This document shows, piece after piece, positions 17,208-23,476 of a stretch of DNA of 44,034 nt (its first letter is position 1; each line of letters starts with the position of its first letter). The DNA is taken from assembly GCF_009735685.1 (NCBI RefSeq), contig NZ_WHPN01000291.1:1-44034 (forward strand). The letters run 5' to 3'. The notes beneath the pieces were generated by a model. That model was not told where the DNA came from, ran no database searches, and saw nothing but the letters and a program-made list of their open reading frames with translations. The position numbers and the translations under genes were made by a program. Origin of the DNA: Streptomyces lycii. Its GTDB lineage: Bacteria; Actinomycetota; Actinomycetes; Streptomycetales; Streptomycetaceae.

Positions 17208-17876
17208 ATGATTGAAGTCATGACAGACGGCGAGGACGCCCTCTCCGCCACCACCCCTCGCGCGGGCGCCGAACGCGTCGCCCAGGTCCGGTTGTCCACC
17301 GGCTACGGCGAATTCCTCGCCGTCGGCTATCTGGACCGGGACCGCGGGGACGAACAAATCGCCCTGGTGTACGGGGACGTCGAGGGTGACGGGGCGCTGA
17401 CCCGGCTGCACTCGGAATGCCTCACCGGGGACTCCTTCGGCTCGAACCACTGCGAATGCGGCGACCAGCTGTCCGCCGCGCTGCGCGCCATCGTGGCCGC
17501 GGGGCGCGGTGTGCTCGTCTACCTCCGGGGACACGAGGGGCGCGGCATCGGGCTGCTCGCCAAGCTCCAGGCGATGCAGCTCCAGGCGGAGGGGATGGAC
17601 ACCGTCGAGGCGAACCTCGCACTCGGCCTGCCCGCCGACGCCCGGGACTACCGGGTGGCGGCGGAGATCCTGCACGACCTCGGGGTGTGCTCCGTCCGGC
17701 TGATGTCGAACAACCCGCTCAAGCGTGCCGCGCTGGTGGAGCACGGCATCGAGGTCGGCGAGCAGGTCCCGCTGCTGATCCCGCCGCGTGAGGAGAACAT
17801 CTCGTATCTGCGCACGAAGCGGGAGCGTTTCGGACACCACCTGCCGCATCTGGACCGCACGGCCGGCGGGGCGTGA
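17208..17876 (+). CDS. ribA: GTP cyclohydrolase II homologue, FAPy-forming type predicted
   Basis: This 222-residue protein starts at ATG 17208, nine bases after GGAGG. GTP cyclohydrolase II features are complete: HSECLTGD and CEC give zinc ligands Cys71, Cys82 and Cys84, GHEGRGIGLL binds GTP, and DTVEAN and SNNPLKR are present. At the position of E. coli Tyr105 (KIRAY) this protein has Met123 (KLQAM). From memory, S. coelicolor SCO6655 has Met at this site and releases the formylated pyrimidine FAPy instead of the deformylated product, with the Tyr/Met switch decisive. So it is probably a GCH III/ArfA-like activity. It is not fused to RibB and stands outside any riboflavin operon, which suggests secondary metabolism. 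It is divergent from the amidohydrolase. Confidence 0.9.
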   Translation: MIEVMTDGEDALSATTPRAGAERVAQVRLSTGYGEFLAVGYLDRDRGDEQIALVYGDVEGDGALTRLHSECLTGDSFGSNHCECGDQLSAALRAIVAAGRGVLVYLRGHEGRGIGLLAKLQAMQLQAEGMDTVEANLALGLPADARDYRVAAEILHDLGVCSVRLMSNNPLKRAALVEHGIEVGEQVPLLIPPREENISYLRTKRERFGHHLPHLDRTAGGA

Positions 17877-17935
17877 GCGCACCGGACCGCGCCGCGGGCG
17901 GCGGGGCGTGAGCGCACCGGACCGCGCCGCGGGCG
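17866..17935. repeat. 35-bp direct duplication spanning the cyclohydrolase stop
   Basis: A 35-bp unit beginning GCGGGGCGTGAGCGCACCGG is present at 17866 and again at 17901. The first copy contains the stop codon of the cyclohydrolase gene, so its 3' end is duplicated. Confidence 0.75.
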
Positions 17936-18298
17936 GCCGGACGGGCACCGAGCGACCGGGCGGGGGTACGGGCGCCGGGCAGGGGTACGGGCACCGGGCG
18001 GGCGTACCAGCCGGGCGGGCGTACGAGCACCGGAGGGCCGGACGGACACCCGGCAGCCGGACGCACACCGGGCGGCAGGACGGCCGGGACCGCGCCCGGC
18101 CGCTCCCCGGGACCGGCCGCTTCCGGGGCCCCGCCGGGGGCGCCCGCACGGCACGGCGACGGGGGGTCGCGGGAGCCGGCGCGGGGGCGGCGCCGGAACG
18201 GCACTGCGGGGCACGACACGGCCACGGGCGGTGGCGGGATACGGCACGGCCCGGCACCGCCTGTTCCCGGCACAGGTTTATCGGCCATACTGCCCGCT
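17877..18298. other. 422-bp low-complexity spacer
   Basis: After the 35-bp duplication come degenerate GGGTACGGGC(A/G)CCGGGCGG and GGCGTAC units (about 17945-18040) and GC-rich sequence. I see no gene. Confidence 0.6.
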
Positions 18299-18301
18299 GT
18301 G
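18286..18301 (+). promoter_or_regulatory. -10-like hexamer seven bases before a GTG start (leaderless transcript likely)
   Basis: CATACT (18286-18291) is followed after seven bases by GTG 18299. No Shine-Dalgarno sequence precedes the start. This spacing is typical of leaderless mRNAs in actinomycetes. Confidence 0.4.
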
Positions 18302-18934
18302 GAGCAGCGCATAGATTCGATCATCCCCGCCGGGACCGATCCGGCGTACGTCCCCGGCGTCACGCCCGCGCGCCCCGATCAAGCGGAGGAGGACGCCCCG
18401 GATCGGGCCGCCGAGCAGGAACCGGGGCAGGACACCGGCGAGGCGGCGTCCGAGGACGACGCGGCCGCGAAGGAAGCGTCCTCCGACGACGTGTCCGCGG
18501 ACGACGTGTCCGCGGAGCAGCAGGGCGAGGAGGCCGCGCCGACCGGGAAGCCGACCGGGAAGCCCGCCGACGACGATCCCGGCACCGGCGAGTCGGCCGG
18601 TGACGAACCCGCGGGTGACGAACCCACCGGTGACGAGTCCGCCGTGCCGGACGGTCCCGTCTTCGAGGCGTCCGACTACCGTGCCAAGATCACGGCCGGT
18701 CCCTCGGGCATCGTCCTCCGGCTGGACCAGGAGGAGGCCGAGTTCGGCTGGGACGAGGTCGGCGCGGTCGCGATCGACACCCCCCGGCTGAGCCGCTGGT
18801 TCCGCGTCACGGTGCACACCACCAACGGCCGTTCGTACAACGGTGAGGTCCTGGCCTCGCGCATGGGCCTCCGCAAGACGTGGACGGCCGAGCTGGACGC
18901 GGTCCTCGACGCGTGTTTCGAGGACGCGGGCTGA
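18299..18934 (+). CDS. Acidic N-tail protein with conserved C-terminal domain, function unknown
   Basis: This 211-residue protein starts at GTG 18299. Residues 1-118 are a disordered, strongly acidic tail rich in Asp, Glu, Ala and Pro, with repeats such as GDEPAGDEPTGDES and DDVSADDVSAE. The C-terminal 90 residues are folded, with strand-like segments IVLRLDQEEAEFGWDEVGAV and FRVTVHTTNGRSYNGEVLAS and a final helix. I do not recognise the domain; it looks PH-like or SH3-like in strand pattern, which is only an impression. There is no TM or signal peptide. It follows the putative pterin cluster but nothing ties it to it. Confidence 0.75.
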   Translation: MEQRIDSIIPAGTDPAYVPGVTPARPDQAEEDAPDRAAEQEPGQDTGEAASEDDAAAKEASSDDVSADDVSAEQQGEEAAPTGKPTGKPADDDPGTGESAGDEPAGDEPTGDESAVPDGPVFEASDYRAKITAGPSGIVLRLDQEEAEFGWDEVGAVAIDTPRLSRWFRVTVHTTNGRSYNGEVLASRMGLRKTWTAELDAVLDACFEDAG

Positions 18935-19352
18935 CGAGCCGGGGGCCGGGCCCCGGGATGCCTGACGCCCCGGGGCAGGTGTCCCGGGGCCCCGCACCCG
19001 GCGGCAGGTGCCCGACGCCGCGTTCCCGACAGCGCGTAACGGACGCCGCGTTCCCAACAGCACGTAACGGACGGACGCCGCGTTCCTGACAGCGCGTAAC
19101 GGACGGCGGGGCCCGACAGCACGTAAGCGACGGTGCGCACCCCCCACAGCACGCGCCCCGACGGCGCGCGCCCGGCAACCCGCGCCCGACAGCACGCGCC
19201 CGGCAGCGCGTGCCCGACAGCGCGTGCCCGACAGCGCGTGCCCGACGGTGCCGTCCGCGGGACAGCCGCGGACGGCCGAGGGTGAGGGGCCGCACGGTCG
19301 TCGGTACGCGGGCGGCGGCGCGGGGGCGGACCGCCCCGGCCCGCCGGGCGGG
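18935..19352. other. 418-bp spacer with degenerate short repeats
   Basis: Between the acidic protein and the convergent oxidoreductase there is a terminator hairpin, then units like GACGCCGCGTTCCCGACAGC and CGTAACGGAC (about 19008-19105). A run of CGACAGCGCGTGCC 14-mers follows (about 19180-19255). No gene is seen. Confidence 0.65.
18948..18992 (+). terminator. Hairpin after the acidic-protein gene
   Basis: GGGCCCCGGGATGCCTG (18948-18964) pairs with CAGGTGTCCCGGGGCCC (18976-18992) with two mismatches, starting 14 bases after the stop codon. Confidence 0.6.
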
Positions 19353-20483
19353 TCAGTGCAGCGTCGCGAGCGCGGACGCCTCGAAGGCCGAGAGTTCGTC
19401 GGTGCGCCCGTGCAGGATCTTCTCGGCCCACGCGGGGTCGGACAGCAGCGCCCGGCCGACCGCGACGAGGTCGAACTCGTCCCGCTCCAGCCGGTCCAGC
19501 AGGCCGTCGATGCCGGCCACCCCGCCCCGTTCGCCCTGGAACGCCTTGGTGAACTCGGTGTCGAGGCCGACCGAGCCGACGCCTATCGTGGGCTTGCCGG
19601 AGATCTTCTTCGCCCAGCCCGCGAGGTTCAGGTCGGAGCCGTCGAACTCCGGCTCCCAGTAGCGTCGGGTGGAGCAGTGGAAGGCGTCGACGCCCGCCTC
19701 CGCCAGCGGGGTGAGGACGGCCTCCAACTCCTCCGGCGACTTCGCGAGCCCGGCCTTGTAGTCCGACATCTTCCACTGGGACATCCGGAAGATGATCGGG
19801 AAGTCCGGGGAGACGGCGGCGCGGCAGGCGGCCGCGATCTCGGCCGCGAACCGGGTCCGGGAGGGGATGTCGCCACCGTAGGCGTCGGTGCGCCGGTTGG
19901 TGCCGGCCCAGAGGAACTGGTCGATCAGGTAGCCGTGCGCGCCGTGCAGCTCGATGCCGTCGAAGCCCCGCGCCTCGGCCGCGGCGGCCCCGGCCGCGAA
20001 GGCGGCGATCACGTCGTCGATGTCGGCCTTGTCCATCGTCCGGCCCGGCTCCTTGTGACCCATCGGCAGGCCGGAGGGTCCGACCGGCGGGGCGTCCGGG
20101 AACGGCGGTGCGCCGGGCGTGCGGACCATGCCCACGTGCCACAGCTGCGGGACGATCTTCCCGCCCGCGCTGTGCACCGCGTTGACCACGGCGGCCCAGC
20201 CGCTGAGGGCGTCCTCGCCGTGGAAACGGGGGACGCGGTCGCTCGTCCCGGCCGAGGCGTGATCGACGTACGTGCCCTCGGTGACGATCAGCCCGACACC
20301 GTTCGCCGCGCGCCGCGCGTAGTACTCCGCTACATCCGGGCCGGGGACGCCGCCGGGGGAGAACTCGCGGGTCATCGGCGCCATCGCGATCCGGTTCCGG
20401 ACATCGAGGCTTCCCAGGGAGAAGGGGCGCGACAGGATTTCTGCGGCACGCTCGGCCGCGCTGCTGGTCGTCAAGGCATTCAC
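19353..20483 (-). CDS. NADH:flavin oxidoreductase, Old Yellow Enzyme family
   Basis: This 376-residue TIM-barrel flavoprotein starts at GTG 20483. Features run in order: RIAMAPMTREF near the N-terminus (FMN site), LIVTEGTYVDH, IVPQLWHVG, the substrate-binding/proton pair region GIELHGAHGYLIDQFL (His plus His), TNRRTDAYGG, and LVAVGRALLSDPAWAEKI at the phosphate end. The family reduces activated alkenes with NAD(P)H. It is monocistronic and divergent from the DD-peptidase gene. An upstream in-frame extension lacks conservation and a ribosome site and is not used. The physiological substrate is unknown. Confidence 0.9.
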   Translation of the reverse strand: MNALTTSSAAERAAEILSRPFSLGSLDVRNRIAMAPMTREFSPGGVPGPDVAEYYARRAANGVGLIVTEGTYVDHASAGTSDRVPRFHGEDALSGWAAVVNAVHSAGGKIVPQLWHVGMVRTPGAPPFPDAPPVGPSGLPMGHKEPGRTMDKADIDDVIAAFAAGAAAAEARGFDGIELHGAHGYLIDQFLWAGTNRRTDAYGGDIPSRTRFAAEIAAACRAAVSPDFPIIFRMSQWKMSDYKAGLAKSPEELEAVLTPLAEAGVDAFHCSTRRYWEPEFDGSDLNLAGWAKKISGKPTIGVGSVGLDTEFTKAFQGERGGVAGIDGLLDRLERDEFDLVAVGRALLSDPAWAEKILHGRTDELSAFEASALATLH

Positions 20484-20740
20484 CTTCGCTGAGGGGTGAT
20501 CCGGTCGGCGGACCGCACCGCGGGGGCGGCGGGGTCCACCTGCCTGCAACTGCACGGGCGGGGCCGCCATTCCTTTCCGCGGCCGGCCGCACCGTGTCGA
20601 ATCACACAGATCGACGGGAACAGCCGCTCCGTCCCGTACATCCATTGCCGCCGCTCGTGCGTCATGTGTGCGGGCGGTGTGATCGCTTGCACCACCGACA
20701 AGGCTTTTCCACCAATTCAAGGTGAACCGGGGTATTCGAT

Positions 20741-21715
20741 TTGATAACTCTTGTCAGGGAAAAACCGGGCCGTAACGGCACCGCCGGCGGAACGGCGAAG
20801 CGGCTGCGCAGGGGCGCGGCCGTCGCGGTGTCCGCCGGGGTCGTGCTGACCCTCTCCCCCATGGCCGCGCCCGCCCAGGCGGCGGACGCCCCGTCGGTGA
20901 CCGCCAAGGGCGTCTTCCTGCACGACAACAGCGCCGGTGTGAAGCTGTACGGCAAGGACACCGAGGGCAAGCGGCCGATCGCCAGCACGACGAAGATCAT
21001 GACGGCCCGGGTGGTCCTCGGCGACCCGGATCTCGACCTCGACCGCCGTGTCACCGTCCAGCAGGCCTACCGCGACTACGTCGCCCAGAAGGGCGCGAGC
21101 ACCGCCGATCTCCGGACCGGCGACAAGCTGACGGTCCGCCAGCTGCTCTACGCGATGATGCTGCCCTCGGGCTGCGACGCCGCGTACGCCCTCGCCGACA
21201 CCTTCGGCGACGGCAGCACCCGTGCCGCCCGGGTGGCGTCGTTCATCGGCAAGATGAACAGCACCGCCGACGCGCTCGGCATGACGAACACCAAGTTCGA
21301 CTCGTTCGACGGGGTCTCGGCGACCGGCGAGAACTACAGCACCCCGCGCGACCTGGTGAAGGTCACCCGCAGCGCGATGAAGTACGGCACCTTCGCCAAC
21401 GCCGCCGCCAAGCAGTCGCTGGTGAAGTCCGTGCCCACGAGCAACGGCGGCACGCGCACCTACACCTGGTACAACACCAACCAGCTCCTGGGCTCCTACT
21501 CCGGTGCCCACGGCGTCAAGACCGGTACGACGACACCGTCCGGGCCCTGCCTCGTCTTCACGGCGACCCGCGACGGCAGGAACATCATCGGCGTCATCCT
21601 GAACGACGCCAACCGCTACACCGACGCGGCGAAGCTGCTGGACTACGCGTTCGGCAGCAACACCGCGTCCACGATGAAGCTGCGAAAGCTCCCCGAGGGC
21701 GCACAGCGCGACTGA
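20741..21715 (+). CDS. D-alanyl-D-alanine carboxypeptidase/transpeptidase, S11 family (Streptomyces K15 type)
   Basis: This 324-residue exported penicillin-binding protein starts at TTG 20741. The signal peptide has RLRR, a hydrophobic core and AQA cleavage at about residue 47. The three active-site motifs are STTK (about 83-86), SGC (where most PBP5-type enzymes have SGN) and KTGTT near residue 260. SGC in place of SGN is the hallmark of the Streptomyces K15 DD-transpeptidase, so this is its likely homologue. It trims or cross-links peptidoglycan stem peptides outside the membrane. No membrane anchor is visible at the C-terminus. The ribosome site is weak. A perfect 15-bp hairpin follows. 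Confidence 0.93.
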   Translation: MITLVREKPGRNGTAGGTAKRLRRGAAVAVSAGVVLTLSPMAAPAQAADAPSVTAKGVFLHDNSAGVKLYGKDTEGKRPIASTTKIMTARVVLGDPDLDLDRRVTVQQAYRDYVAQKGASTADLRTGDKLTVRQLLYAMMLPSGCDAAYALADTFGDGSTRAARVASFIGKMNSTADALGMTNTKFDSFDGVSATGENYSTPRDLVKVTRSAMKYGTFANAAAKQSLVKSVPTSNGGTRTYTWYNTNQLLGSYSGAHGVKTGTTTPSGPCLVFTATRDGRNIIGVILNDANRYTDAAKLLDYAFGSNTASTMKLRKLPEGAQRD

Positions 21716-21753
21716 CCGGACGGCGGCCCGCGCCGCTGTCCGTCGTCCGTCGC

Positions 21754-21788
21754 TTCGGCCCGGTCCGGTGTCCCCGGACCGGGCCGAA
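21754..21788 (+). terminator. Perfect 15-bp stem terminator after the DD-peptidase
   Basis: TTCGGCCCGGTCCGG (21754-21768) and CCGGACCGGGCCGAA (21774-21788) pair perfectly around a 5-nt loop, 39 bases after the stop codon. Confidence 0.85.
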
Positions 21789-21916
21789 CGGCGGTCCGGG
21801 GCTTCGCCGTGCCCTGCCCGCCGCCGCTCGATTCGCGTCCATCATGCGAACGGTCCTTCTGGTCCGGCCCACCGCGTGGCATGGTTCCTAGTAACCCAGT
21901 AGGATTTATAGGGTTC

Positions 21917-21994
21917 ATGGAGGTGGCTGTGCGGACAGCGATCCCGCGGGCCGGCGCCCGGACTGACGGAGGGCGGTGCGCGGCGACGTGCTGA
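21917..21994 (+). CDS. Short leader ORF with two Cys codons before the flavoprotein gene
   Basis: A 25-codon ORF from ATG 21917 (or 21 codons from GTG 21929, which has GGAGGT four bases upstream) ends GGRCAATC-stop. It overlaps the start of the next gene (GTG 21976) in a different frame. Short actinobacterial leader peptides with Cys codons near the end precede sulfur-metabolism genes and act in cysteine-responsive attenuation. The downstream gene is of the SfnB/DszC type, linked to organosulfur use, which fits. An AT-richer stretch (AGGATTTATAGGG, about 21900-21913) just upstream is the likely promoter. Coding status is inferred. Confidence 0.45.
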   Translation: MEVAVRTAIPRAGARTDGGRCAATC

Positions 21995-23457
21995 GGACGA
22001 GTCCGGACCGGCAGCCGGTGCGCCGTGGGAGCCGCCCGGCCACAGGCGTGCCGCGGCCCGCCCCCGATCCCCTCTGGCCGCGCGTCACCCGCGAACTCGC
22101 GGACGACCTCGCGGCGGACGCCGTGGCCCGCGACCGGGCGGCCGGCCCCCCGTACGACGAGGTCGCGCGGCTCCGCGAGGCCGGGCTCCCCGCACTGCTG
22201 ACCGCCCCCGGTCCCGCGCGGCACGGCACGGACTGGCGCACCGCCTGCGCCGTCATCCGGGAGATCTCCGCCGCCGACAGCTCCATCGGCGAACTCGTCG
22301 CACGGCACTACGTGCTGTCCTGGAGCGGCCGCTTCTTCGGTTCGGCGGACGAGGCGGCGACGGGCACGGCGGGCAACGGCACGGCGGGCAACGGCACGGG
22401 CGGCGGCGCGGACGACGACGCGAGCGGCAACAGCAACGGCAACAGCAGCGGGAAGGGCAGCCGGAACAGCAGCAACAGCGGGAACGGGAACAGCGGGGGC
22501 AGCAACAGCGGGAACGGGAACAGCGGCAGCGGCAGGGCGAACCAGCGGCACGATCCGTTCCGGTCATGGCTGCTGGGCGGCGACACCGGCGTCGGGGAAC
22601 CGGACGCCGCGGTGGCGGGCGCGACCCTCACCCCCGCCCCCGGCGGATATGTCCTCCGCGGCCGCAGGAACTTCGCCGCCGGCGTCGGCGTCGCCGACCG
22701 GTTCGTGGTCGGCGCCCCGTCCACGGAGTCCGGGGAGATCCTGATCGTCCTGGTCGACCCGGGCCGTCCCGGTGTTCTGACGGTTCCGGTGCGGGACCGG
22801 CTCGGGCAGCGGCTGGCCGCGGCGGGCACGGTCGACTTCGACGACGTACGCGTCGAGCGCGCCCAGGTGATCGGCGCCGCCGCCCGCGACGAGCACGCCG
22901 TGAGCCCCGCCGCCGCCCTCGCGCCACTCGCGCTCCGGCTGGCCCTCGCCCATGTTTCGCTCGGCATCGCGCAGGAGGCACTGGCCGAGGCCCGCGACAT
23001 CAGCCGGGCCGCACCGTCCGCCGCCGAACGGGGCGCGGCCGCGCCCGCGGCCCGCTCCGGGACGGATCCGTATCTCCTGTCGGCCTACGGGGAGTTGGCG
23101 ATCGACGCGCACACCGCGGCCGCCGTCGTCGATCGGGCGACGGACGCCATGGCGCGCGGGCTGTCCGCGGGGCGGAACGTGTCCATGGAGACCTGCGCGG
23201 ACATCTCCGTGCTCGTCGCGGCGGCCGAAGCCGTCACCGGCCGGGCCACCGCGCACATCACCGCGCGGGTCCTCGAACTCACCGACCGCTCCGGCCCGCC
23301 CGGGATCACGGACCGGGCCGGGAGCGGTGCGGCGCTCGACCGGTTCTGGCGCAACGCCCGGGTGCTGACGGCGCAGAGTTCCCCGGCGCACCGGCTGCGG
23401 GACATCGGCGACCACTATCTCAACGGCAGCCACCCGCCGTTCGCGCATCGGCCCTGA
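21976..23457 (+). CDS. Acyl-CoA-dehydrogenase-fold flavoprotein, SfnB/DszC-like
   Basis: This 493-residue protein starts at GTG 21976 with GGAGG about five bases upstream. The helical N-domain (DEVARLREAGLPALL, REISAADSSIGELVARHY), the middle beta-domain (GYVLRGRRNFAAGVGVADRFVV, VDFDDVRVERAQVIG) and the C-terminal helical bundle are those of the SfnB/DszC branch. These enzymes are flavin-dependent monooxygenases or dehydrogenases in sulfone and sulfonate use. They need reduced flavin from a separate reductase, and none lies next to it. About 68 residues of Gly/Ser/Asn repeats (about 126-195, GNGNSGGSNSGNGNSG) interrupt the N-domain/beta-domain junction. It is convergent with the next gene, 19 bp between stops. 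Confidence 0.82.
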   Translation: MRGDVLRTSPDRQPVRRGSRPATGVPRPAPDPLWPRVTRELADDLAADAVARDRAAGPPYDEVARLREAGLPALLTAPGPARHGTDWRTACAVIREISAADSSIGELVARHYVLSWSGRFFGSADEAATGTAGNGTAGNGTGGGADDDASGNSNGNSSGKGSRNSSNSGNGNSGGSNSGNGNSGSGRANQRHDPFRSWLLGGDTGVGEPDAAVAGATLTPAPGGYVLRGRRNFAAGVGVADRFVVGAPSTESGEILIVLVDPGRPGVLTVPVRDRLGQRLAAAGTVDFDDVRVERAQVIGAAARDEHAVSPAAALAPLALRLALAHVSLGIAQEALAEARDISRAAPSAAERGAAAPAARSGTDPYLLSAYGELAIDAHTAAAVVDRATDAMARGLSAGRNVSMETCADISVLVAAAEAVTGRATAHITARVLELTDRSGPPGITDRAGSGAALDRFWRNARVLTAQSSPAHRLRDIGDHYLNGSHPPFAHRP

Positions 23458-23476
23458 CCGGAACCGGACGACCGGA

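Noticed and set aside
18676..20592. 638-codon minus-strand frame across the oxidoreductase and spacer repeats
   Set aside because: Wrong frame for the Old Yellow Enzyme; the sequence is repeat-derived Arg/Ala/Pro.
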